Assembly: GCA_035252155.1 (NCBI GenBank)
Contig: DATFDL010000219.1
Location: 1 to 28,977, forward strand
Source of the DNA: JAICLL01 sp035252155
Lineage (GTDB): Bacteria > Planctomycetota > Planctomycetia > Pirellulales > JAICIG01
DNA length: 28,977 nt
Direction of reading: 5' to 3'
This document shows positions 9,666-15,623 of the stretch, in pieces (position 1 is the stretch's first letter; each line of letters begins with the position of its first letter). The notes beneath the pieces were generated by a model. It searched no databases, was not told the DNA's origin, and worked only from the letters and a program-made list of their open reading frames with translations. The position numbers were made by a program, and so were the translations under genes.

Positions 9666-9853
9666 GGGTGCCACGGCATCCACTGCGGCGCGGGTGACGT
9701 CGAATTGAGCCCAAGGACGTTCGCCGCAGTGGACGCCGTGCGGTATCGCCGACGACCCGGCATGGCAATTCGTGCCCGCACGGCGTCCGTCGTGGCGGTC
9801 ACTTTCGTACGCATTGCCGTGCCGCTCGCGCCACGACGGATGCCGTGGCACCC
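9666..9853. repeat. Four-way-junction palindrome, copy A
   Basis: The outer stem GGGTGCCACGGCATCC (9666-9681) pairs perfectly with 9838-9853. Directly inside it are side arm 1 (ACTGCGGCG 9682-9690 with 9722-9730, 31-nt loop), a central stem (GGACGCCGTGC 9731-9741 with 9778-9788, extendable by two base pairs) and side arm 2 (GTCGTGGCG 9789-9797 with 9829-9837, 31-nt loop). No base is left unpaired at the junction. The same architecture recurs at 24718-24896. It lies between two convergent genes. Confidence 0.9.
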
Positions 9854-9868
9854 AACGAGTGGTCCGTG

Positions 9869-9891
9869 GCGCCCCGATTGACGCGGGGCGC
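9869..9891 (-). terminator. GC-rich hairpin at the csrA copy 1 stop
   Basis: On the minus strand, right at the csrA stop, the arms at 9869-9876 and 9884-9891 pair over 8 bp (GCGCCCCG with CGGGGCGC) around a 7-nt loop. There is no U-tract, so it is either a U-less terminator or an RNA 3'-end stabiliser. Confidence 0.5.
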
Positions 9892-10106
9892 TATCCGGCG
9901 CAGGCCAGCTCGCGCGCTTCGCCGCAACGGTCCCAGCTCTGGCGCTCTTGTTCCAGGCGCTGGTGAACCTCTTGGCGGTGAATGGGCACTTCAGCCGGAC
10001 CGTCGAAGCCCAGCCTGACCTTGTCTCCACGGACCTCCAGAACCGTGACTGTGATGTTGCCGTCGATGACGATTTGTTCTCCGCGAGCACGAGATAAAAC
10101 GAGCAT
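9891..10106 (-). CDS. csrA: Carbon storage regulator CsrA, copy 1
   Basis: CsrA is a small dimeric RNA-binding protein that binds GGA motifs near ribosome sites and alters translation or mRNA decay. The ATG at 10106 follows GGGAGA closely and gives 71 aa. The start MLVLSRARGEQIVIDGNITV and the core VRGDKVRLGFDGPAEVPIHRQEV match the family. The tail (from ~residue 52) is Cys/Glu-rich and variable. The frame is open further upstream, but that part reads through hairpins and is non-coding. A second csrA lies at 22942-23133. The leader carries two AACGGAA hairpins and, further upstream, a promoter-terminator unit. Confidence 0.95.
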   Translation of the reverse strand: MLVLSRARGEQIVIDGNITVTVLEVRGDKVRLGFDGPAEVPIHRQEVHQRLEQERQSWDRCGEARELACAG

Positions 10107-10140
10107 GAGTCTCCCTACCCTTTGCCTGGTGTGGCGTTGC

Positions 10141-10189
10141 GAACGGAACCATTTCCGTTCTTCGTGAATGAACGGAATAAATTCCGTTC
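10141..10189. repeat. Two tandem AACGGAA hairpins in the csrA leader
   Basis: Hairpin 1 is GAACGGAA (10141-10148) with TTCCGTTC (10153-10160) and a 4-nt loop. Hairpin 2 is GAACGGAAT (10170-10178) with ATTCCGTTC (10181-10189) and a 2-nt loop. Both are perfect and belong to the same family as 1995-2012. They lie 35-83 nt upstream of the csrA start on its transcribed strand. Confidence 0.8.
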
Positions 10190-10282
10190 TACGGTAAAAA
10201 AACGCGACTGCCCGATGCGCCGTTACCAGACTCGTGCCGGCTGGCGAAACGCTGCTCGATCGTAAAGCATCCATCGGTCGAC

Positions 10283-10319
10283 AAAAAAACCCCTGCCGCG
10301 CCGCACTGGCACGCAGAGG
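10283..10319 (-). terminator. Intrinsic terminator upstream of csrA
   Basis: On the minus strand CCTCTGC-GTGCC (10319-10308) pairs with GGCGC, a bulged G, then GCAGGGG (10302-10290) around a 5-nt loop. Seven U residues follow (10289-10283). Twelve base pairs plus a U7 tract is a textbook Rho-independent terminator. Confidence 0.75.
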
Positions 10320-10360
10320 CTTCCATAACCCACGGTCTTTGTCCGCCTTGAACAAGGCCG
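10283..10360 (-). ncRNA. Candidate small RNA or terminated leader upstream of csrA
   Basis: A promoter (10367-10395) and a strong intrinsic terminator (10283-10319) bracket about 78 nt on the minus strand. The predicted RNA opens with a hairpin GCCTTG/CAAGGC (10345-10358). It has a small stem GGUU/AGCC whose loop is AUGGA, and ends with the terminator hairpin. A GGA in a loop is the preferred CsrA site, and a second GGA lies nearby. It could be a free sRNA acting on CsrA or an attenuated csrA leader. It does not match tRNA, SRP RNA or tmRNA features that I know. Confidence 0.45.
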
Positions 10361-10366
10361 CTGGAG

Positions 10367-10395
10367 AATCTATTAAGGCCAGAAAAGGGCGTCAA
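10367..10395 (-). promoter_or_regulatory. sigma70-type promoter of the candidate small RNA
   Basis: Minus-strand -35 TTGACG (10395-10390), a 17-bp spacer, then -10 TAGATT (10372-10367). Predicted start near 10360, about 75 nt before the terminator U-tract and about 255 nt before the csrA ATG. Confidence 0.55.
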
Positions 10396-10399
10396 GAGC

Positions 10400-10848
10400 A
10401 GTTTTTTCGATTTTTATTGAGATGAGGTAGTCCCGGCCCTTGTGGCCGGCAGGTCAGGTATTCCGGGCCGGCCTGGTCGGAGAATGGCCTTCCCAGGCCG
10501 TCCAGAAAACCGGATATACTTCACGCGGTAGCATAAGGCGCTCTCACAGGCGAAGTCACCGATCGGCTTTGACATTTGAAATGGGTGCTTCTTACGTTCG
10601 ACGTCTGTAGGGAACGGACTCCGTGCCGTTCCGTGAGCTGCGATTACGCGTCGTCCCGCCCCCGTGCTGTCGCGCCAACGGGCGGAGCGACCTCGCGCCG
10701 CCCCTCGCGGAACGGCACGGAGTCCGTTCCCTACAGACCGTTAATGTTTCATGCGTGGCCGCGTGAAGTATAAACAGCCGGCGCCAAATACCGGATAGAC
10801 GGGCTGGAAGCCCATCCTACTCCCTTCGTCACGCTGGAAAGTCCTGAC
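10400..10848. other. Gene-free stretch filled by nested palindromes
   Basis: No convincing coding sequence lies between the small-RNA promoter and the end of the LRR gene. Most of the stretch (10479-10820) is a layered inverted-repeat structure described separately. The 65-codon frame at 10576-10773 simply reads across the repeat arms. Confidence 0.7.
10479..10820. repeat. Nested three-layer palindrome
   Basis: Outer layer: GGCCTTCCCAGGCC-type arm (10479-10504) facing a GGGCTGGAAGCCC-type arm (10798-10820). Middle layer: ATACTTCACGCGG (10516-10528) with its exact complement (10759-10771). Inner layer: 30-bp arms at 10604-10633 and 10708-10737, starting TCTGTAGGGAACGGACTCCG, with perfect complementarity. 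Each inner arm can also fold on itself (GGAACGG/CCGTTCC). The inner element has a second copy at 21613-21705. Confidence 0.85.
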
Positions 10849-12009
10849 CTACAGCTCAATCTCGACCTTAGGTAGATGCTCTTTGAGCGTCGCGATGCCT
10901 TCAGGCGTGGTCTTTGTGAGCTTCAGCGAGAGCGTTTTGAGCTTGTTCAGGCCATAGAGATGTTTTAGGCCCGCGTCGCTGATGGCGGTGTCTTCCAGGC
11001 TGATGTCTTGCAGGTTTTTCAGCCCTTCCAGGTGCTTCAGCCCGTCGTCGGAGATTTTGGTGTGCCACAGATCGAGCCGCTGGAGACCAGCCACCGACGC
11101 CAAATGGGCCAACCCGCCGTCGTCGAGTTGTGTCTCGCTAAGAATAACCGTATTGAGGGCCGACGCGTTTTTCAGTCCGGCCAGGCTGCCGCCGTGGATC
11201 GCGATATCGCGCAGCGAAAGCTTTTTGAGCTTTTTGAAGTTTGACAATACGGACAGACCCGTATCGCCCACGCCGTAGCACCGCATGACCGTCAGGTCGG
11301 CCAATTCCGTCAGGCCACTTAGTTGGCCCAGCCCGTCATTGTTGATGGCCAGATCTTCGAGGTGAAGCGCCTTGAGTTTTCGATGGGCGGCCACGTGTCC
11401 CAAGCCGACGTTGCTTACCGCCGGATTGCGGAGCATCAGCTTTTCAAGCTTGTCGAGCGATTTGAGCTTGGCGAGGCCGGTGTCGGTGATCAGGACGCAG
11501 CCGCGCAGGTCGAGTCCGCGGAGCTTCGACATCTTGCCGACGAAGTCAAGCCCGCCATCGCTAAAGTTGTTATAGAGCAAAGAGAGCTGCTCAAGATTGG
11601 GCAACTCGGCCAGCGGCTCGAGTCCCCTGTCAGAGAGATAGGTCGAGCGGCGGAGGTTGAGCGACTTCAGGCTAACGATGCGCGCCAGGTGCTTCGCGCC
11701 TTCGTCGGTGATTTCGGTGTTTTCGACAGTCAGCGTCTCAAGCTTCCGCAGCGCGGCGAGATGAGCGATACCCGCGTCGGTGATGTTCGCCCCATAAATG
11801 TACAACTTGCGGAGATGAGAGAGCGACGCGATCAGCTTCAGGTCGTCGTTGTTGGGCTGCCGTTCGGCCAGGTTGACGTCGATGACGTGCTGTTGATCGT
11901 CGAGCGCCACCGTGCCACCAAGTTCTTTGATGCGCGCGACCGCTTCGTCGGCCATGGCCGGCAGAGCGAACGACAGACCCGCCAACAATCCGCCAACGAA
12001 TCGCAACAT
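10849..12009 (-). CDS. Exported leucine-rich-repeat protein
   Basis: The ATG at 12009, preceded by AAGGTG, gives a 386-aa protein; a TTG at 12036 is less likely. Residues 1-20 are a signal peptide (MLRFVGGLLAGLSFALPAMA). The remainder is a run of about 13 leucine-rich repeats of ~24 residues with the pattern LxxLxxLxLxxTxITDxGLxxL, the subtype typical of planctomycete internal LRR proteins (cysteine-containing/GALA-like). There is no enzyme or kinase domain and no membrane anchor. LRR solenoids usually bind proteins; the partner is unknown. It is divergent from the ThuA-like gene, with 189 bp between the starts. Confidence 0.9.
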   Translation of the reverse strand: MLRFVGGLLAGLSFALPAMADEAVARIKELGGTVALDDQQHVIDVNLAERQPNNDDLKLIASLSHLRKLYIYGANITDAGIAHLAALRKLETLTVENTEITDEGAKHLARIVSLKSLNLRRSTYLSDRGLEPLAELPNLEQLSLLYNNFSDGGLDFVGKMSKLRGLDLRGCVLITDTGLAKLKSLDKLEKLMLRNPAVSNVGLGHVAAHRKLKALHLEDLAINNDGLGQLSGLTELADLTVMRCYGVGDTGLSVLSNFKKLKKLSLRDIAIHGGSLAGLKNASALNTVILSETQLDDGGLAHLASVAGLQRLDLWHTKISDDGLKHLEGLKNLQDISLEDTAISDAGLKHLYGLNKLKTLSLKLTKTTPEGIATLKEHLPKVEIEL

Positions 12010-12198
12010 GGTTGTTCTGTTCACCTTGAATGTCAAAATCGATCAAACCCCTGAAGCCAAGCCTACTAAGGTACTTCGCCGGTCGTGCCGCTGCAAATCG
12101 CTCCCGCAGGATTGCGGGCGGCCTGAACCGCAGACTATCCTAGAGGCTCGTTTCGGCCAACTTATTATTATTTTTCTTGGCTTGAGGAGAACCTGTCG
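12010..12198. promoter_or_regulatory. Divergent control region, LRR gene and ThuA-like gene
   Basis: Holds a perfect hairpin CCCGCA-GGAT-TGCGGG at about 12102-12117 and an AT-rich TTATTATTATTTTTC tract just before the ThuA-like gene. No -35/-10 pair with correct spacing was found for either gene, so the promoters are not placed. Confidence 0.35.
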
Positions 12199-13095
12199 AT
12201 GAAGCGCCGCGACTTGCTGATCGCCTCGGGGGCGGCCGCGTTGAGCCTGTCCAATTTTCCGCTCGGCTGGGCCCGGGCAGCCGACGACAAAAAGCGCAAG
12301 CTCCTGATGTTCACCCGCAGCCAGGGATTCGAGCATTCGGCGTGCAAGCGTCAGGGCGATCAACTGGCATTCAATGAGCGCATGGTGACCCAACTGGGCA
12401 AGCAACACAACTTCGACGTGACCGCCACCAAGGACGGCGGCGTGTTCGATAGTGACCTGGCGGGCTACGACGCCTTTCTCTTTTACACCACCGGAGATCT
12501 GACGCAGCCCGGCGGCGACCATCAACCGCCGATGTCGGCGGCGGGCAAAAAGCGGCTGATCGACGCGGTGCATTCGGGCAAGGGCTTTTTGGCGTCGCAC
12601 TGCGGGGCCGACACGTTTCACTCGAAAGGCGAGCGCGGCCAAGAGCAAAAGCCCGCCGACCGCGATCCGTACATCGCCATGCTGGGCGGCGAGTTCATCC
12701 GGCACGGCGGCCAGCAAAAAGGCCGGCTGGCGGTGGCCGATGCCAAGTTTCCCGGCTGCGCCGGCTTGGGCTCCGCGCTCGAAATCAAGGAGGAAGAGTG
12801 GTATTCACTCAAAAACTTCGCCGACGACCTGCACGTGATCTTGATTCAAGACACGCAGGGCATGCACGACGCCGACTACGAGCGACCGCCGTTTCCTTGC
12901 ACCTGGGCTCGTAAGCACGGCCAGGGGCGGGTGTTCTACACCTCGATGGGCCACCGCGAAGACGTCTGGGAAAATCCCAAATTTCAGCAGGTGTTTCTGG
13001 GTGGCCTGGCCTGGGCCTTTGGCAACGTCGAGGCCGAGGTGCCGGCCAATATCGACAAAGTGACGCCCGGCGCGCACGCCATGCCAAAGCTCTAG
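12199..13095 (+). CDS. ThuA-like protein with Tat signal
   Basis: A 298-aa protein with TGAGGAG about 10 nt before the ATG. The N-terminus MKRRDLLIASGAAALSL has a twin-arginine and hydrophobic stretch, so export through Tat after folding is likely. The body is a ThuA-like (trehalose utilisation, class-I glutamine amidotransferase-like) fold: KLLMFTRSQGFEHSA, the YDAFLFYTTGDL strand, GKGFLASHCGADTF (where related folds carry a nucleophile elbow) and FYTSMGHREDVW near the end. Planctomycetes have many such paralogues, often near sugar or dehydrogenase genes. The substrate is not known. No operon partner is evident. Confidence 0.88.
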   Translation: MKRRDLLIASGAAALSLSNFPLGWARAADDKKRKLLMFTRSQGFEHSACKRQGDQLAFNERMVTQLGKQHNFDVTATKDGGVFDSDLAGYDAFLFYTTGDLTQPGGDHQPPMSAAGKKRLIDAVHSGKGFLASHCGADTFHSKGERGQEQKPADRDPYIAMLGGEFIRHGGQQKGRLAVADAKFPGCAGLGSALEIKEEEWYSLKNFADDLHVILIQDTQGMHDADYERPPFPCTWARKHGQGRVFYTSMGHREDVWENPKFQQVFLGGLAWAFGNVEAEVPANIDKVTPGAHAMPKL

Positions 13096-13314
13096 GCATC
13101 CACGTCTGATGAAAATCGTGGAAAATCCCGGCGTCAACTCGCGTCCAATCATGGCGGCATTGTCGGCCTCGGCGGCGAAATCGGCATGTTGTTTCATTTA
13201 CACTGCGCGGTCACCGAACGCATCGGATAAGGTACACTCCGCTCTTTCCGTGGCATACGAAATGCGGCCGTCAAAATGTGGTGGCGGAAATGTGGCACGA
13301 AAGGAAACACAACC

Positions 13315-13533
13315 ATGACGGCTCGCTACTGGGACAGGTCGCGGCGACGGCTCGACTGTCTGATACACGGGCATCGGGACGTTGCCAGTGCTGCGGCATA
13401 CGGCGAACTACCGCCGGGCCACGCCGCCAAAGAGTTGCATTACTGTGGTTCGTGCGGGGGGCCGGTGTGGGTCGAAGCGAGCGGGACGCGCGCTCCGCGC
13501 GATTGGGCAACGACCGGCCTCCCGATGAAATGA
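13315..13533 (+). CDS. Small CxxC protein of unknown function
   Basis: The ATG at 13315 has AAGGAAA about 10 nt upstream and gives 72 aa. A basic N-terminal part (TARYWDRSRRRLDCLIHGH) is followed by HYCGSCGGPVWVE, a single CxxC that resembles half of a zinc ribbon. The frame is open to 13276, but the downstream ATG has the ribosome site. No relative recognised. The ~220 bp upstream of it hold no other supported gene. Confidence 0.55.
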   Translation: MTARYWDRSRRRLDCLIHGHRDVASAAAYGELPPGHAAKELHYCGSCGGPVWVEASGTRAPRDWATTGLPMK

Positions 13534-13548
13534 AATCGAAGACTCGCC

Positions 13549-14028
13549 TTACTGGCTTTTCAGGTCGAAGTTGTAGCCGTCGCTTTTGCTCGTCTCGACG
13601 GTGGTGGCCAGGTCGGTGCTGTTGATGCCGGTGTACCTGGCGGGGACAGTTTGAGTCACTTGGCCCGAGGCGGCCAACTGGCCCATGTCGAGGCCTTCCG
13701 AGGGATTCAGCGTCACGCCGCCGGGCGCCATCAGGCGGCTGACGGTCACTCGGTACTGACCGGCGATGGTCCCTTTCTTGGTGCCGGTTTGCAGCTCGTA
13801 CTTACCCTGCGCGTCGGTTCGCCCGGTGCTGCCCGGAAAGCCTTCGGGCGCCGCCCCCAGATAGTAAAAGCCCACTTCGGCGTCGGCCAGCGGCTTGCCA
13901 TCGAGCATGATGACGCCCGACACCGGCGTCAGATCGAATTGCCGCTCCTTGCTTCCTTTCGAGCATCCGGTGGCCAGCGCCAGACCGACCGTCGCGCACA
14001 GAAGTCGGCAACGTTGAATGCGTAACAC
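13549..14028 (-). CDS. Lipoprotein with carboxypeptidase-regulatory-like domain
   Basis: A GTG at 14028 with GGAGAT seven nt upstream gives 159 aa starting with a lipoprotein signal (residues ~1-20, ending LALATGC). The rest is a beta-sandwich of the carboxypeptidase-regulatory / transthyretin-like kind: VSGVIMLDGKPLADAEVGFY, then GRTDAQGKYEL and AGQYRVTVSR. Planctomycetes often place such a lipoprotein directly after a DUF1559 gene, as here. A longer reading starts at ATG 14091, whose ATG overlaps the DUF1559 stop as TGATG. It may couple translation but would bury the signal sequence. Confidence 0.85.
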   Translation of the reverse strand: MLRIQRCRLLCATVGLALATGCSKGSKERQFDLTPVSGVIMLDGKPLADAEVGFYYLGAAPEGFPGSTGRTDAQGKYELQTGTKKGTIAGQYRVTVSRLMAPGGVTLNPSEGLDMGQLAASGQVTQTVPARYTGINSTDLATTVETSKSDGYNFDLKSQ

Positions 14029-14090
14029 GTGATTATCTCCGCGAAAGCTGAAAGTGAAGTAGCCTGAATCGGTCGAACGGGGTCCGGGCA

Positions 14091-15155
14091 TCAGTCAGGA
14101 GTATAGGGCACCTTGGTCCCCTCTGCCGGCCTGGTCATCCAAACGAAAGAGCTGTAGTAGTCGATGCCGTCGTTGATGAAGTGCACCGAACCGTCGCAGA
14201 AGAGGAACAACGCTCCGCTCGGGTGGTAGCTGCCCCATTGCCATGCGTATTGCTCTTGACGCCGATTACCCAACGACAGATCGAAATTGATCGAGCTGTA
14301 AATCATGTCATACAGTCCCGTCAAGGTGTATGGGCCGGACGTAATGGTCGCCGCTAAACCCGGTTCGTACGTGGTACGGCCGTGAACCGCGGTATGCACG
14401 CCGGCCCCCCAAAACGGCCCGTAGCAGGTGCAGGTCTTTCCCTTGGTTCCCTGCTTCGACTCGCCCAGGGCGATCGTCATGCTCGTGCCGTCGCGAATTT
14501 CGGCGAGCGTGGCCGCGCCATCGTTGCCGAATACGCCCATATACCGGTTGTAGCTCGCCCCTTGTGCCTGAAACCAAGGATACGGCCGGTCGTAGTCGGT
14601 GTAGTGGCCCGTGTTGAACAGGTAATTGCCGCGGGCGACTGAATTTGCTTCGTAAAAGCCCGGCACGTCTGGCGCATTCACATAGACGTCGGCGGGCGAT
14701 TGATCGGAAGGGCAGGTCATGACCTTCAATTGCTTGCTATAGAGCAGCTTGTCGGTATCGCTCTTGGCGAGATTGGCGGCATAAGGCTTGGTTATGCCCG
14801 TGCCGATCGAAATGCTCGATGGAACGTTGAAATTGTAGGAACTATAGATCGCGCCTTGTTCGAAATACGGCGAGAGCAACATAAAGCCCGTTGTGTTCAG
14901 AATGACGGTCGAACCGTAGTTGGGGGTAATGTTGGCCCGTCCCGAGCCGATCAGGGCCGGCGGGAATACATTGATCGCGTCATGATAGCCGTGCAGCGCG
15001 ATACCGAGTTGCCTCAGATTGTTGACGCACTCGCCGCGCCGGGCCGACTCGCGGGCCGCTTGCACGGCCGGCAAAAGCAGCGCGATCAGGATGCCAATGA
15101 TGGCGATCACCACTAACAACTCGACGAGAGTAAAACCGCGGCGACGAGCAAGCAT
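14091..15155 (-). CDS. DUF1559 protein, type II pseudopilin-like
   Basis: The ATG at 15155, with GGGGAG seven nt upstream, gives 354 aa. The N-terminus is a prepilin-type methylation motif, RRRGFTLVELLVVIAIIGIL, with cleavage after Gly and Glu at +5. A membrane helix and the DUF1559 start NNLRQLGIALHGYHD follow. Near the C-terminus HPSGALFLFCDGSVHF fits the H-X9-DG processing-associated motif. DUF1559 proteins are hugely expanded in planctomycetes and are thought to be pseudopilin-like components of secretion or surface structures; the role of this copy is unknown. Co-directional with the lipoprotein gene 62 bp downstream. Confidence 0.93.
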   Translation of the reverse strand: MLARRRGFTLVELLVVIAIIGILIALLLPAVQAARESARRGECVNNLRQLGIALHGYHDAINVFPPALIGSGRANITPNYGSTVILNTTGFMLLSPYFEQGAIYSSYNFNVPSSISIGTGITKPYAANLAKSDTDKLLYSKQLKVMTCPSDQSPADVYVNAPDVPGFYEANSVARGNYLFNTGHYTDYDRPYPWFQAQGASYNRYMGVFGNDGAATLAEIRDGTSMTIALGESKQGTKGKTCTCYGPFWGAGVHTAVHGRTTYEPGLAATITSGPYTLTGLYDMIYSSINFDLSLGNRRQEQYAWQWGSYHPSGALFLFCDGSVHFINDGIDYYSSFVWMTRPAEGTKVPYTPD

Positions 15156-15219
15156 GATAGAACTCCCCAAGAGACCAAGAGGGACGGAATAAAGAAGAGC
15201 GAAGACACGAACCGCCGGT

Positions 15220-15239
15220 GCGTTCGAGAACTCGAACGC
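15220..15239. promoter_or_regulatory. Operator-like palindrome upstream of the DUF1559 gene
   Basis: GCGTTCGAG-AA-CTCGAACGC, with perfect 9-bp arms, is centred about 75 bp before the DUF1559 start. The size suits a dimeric repressor site or a leader hairpin. It does not fit the GAAC-N4-GTTC LexA box. Confidence 0.35.
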
Positions 15240-15623
15240 GCGATCGACCTAACGGCGCTCGCGTCATAGTCAGCAGGCTCCCTAGCGCGGTGGCAAGCCG
15301 CGACGAGAAATCCTTGTTGTCGATAAGCCGATCGCGGCGTAGCCTTCGACCGGACTGCATCAGCCTACTGCTCTGAATCCAAGGGCAGCATAACGAATCG
15401 GTCGGCAATTGACAAGCATTTTTTCTTTGGGTCTTGGTAAAATGAGACTACCCGCATTGCGCACCTGCCTACACTAACCCGAAGAGTAAGCGAGGACGAA
15501 AGCGCGTGTTGCCTCGCTTACGCTTCGGGTTAGTAGGGGGCGCGCTGTTCGATAGCTCCCAGGGCAGGTGCGCAATACGGGCTAGATAAACTCCGTGTCA
15601 GCAAGCCGCGCCGTACATCCTGA
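15240..15623. other. Gene-free stretch between the DUF1559 and XPB-like genes
   Basis: No supported coding sequence. It contains the nested palindrome at 15451-15581. A TTGACA at 15409 and a TAAAAT at 15438 are present, but their 23-bp separation is too long for a normal promoter. Confidence 0.6.
15451..15581. repeat. Nested palindrome upstream of the helicase gene
   Basis: The outer 19-bp arms (15451-15469, CCCGCATTGCGCACCTGCC, with 15563-15581) have one mismatch. The inner 23-bp arms (15473-15495, starting ACTAACCCGAAG, with 15512-15534) have one mismatch around a 16-nt loop. It ends 42 bp before the helicase start, so it probably lies in or near its leader. Confidence 0.85.

Noticed and set aside
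9666..9853. Four-way palindrome as a tRNA-like gene
   Set aside because: It is far too long, loops are ~31 nt, and there are no anticodon-arm, T-loop or CCA features.
10189..10395. 68-codon minus-strand frame upstream of csrA
   Set aside because: It spans a -35 element and a strong terminator hairpin with its U-tract, so it is very unlikely to be coding.
13109..13318. 69-codon plus-strand frame after the ThuA-like gene
   Set aside because: No ribosome site, no recognisable fold, and it overlaps the leader of the better supported small gene at 13315.
15220..15239. LexA/SOS box
   Set aside because: The palindrome contains GTTC and GAAC but not with the spacing of known LexA sites.
15409..15443. 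TTGACA and TAAAAT as a promoter for the helicase gene
   Set aside because: The spacer is 23 bp, too long for a sigma70 promoter.
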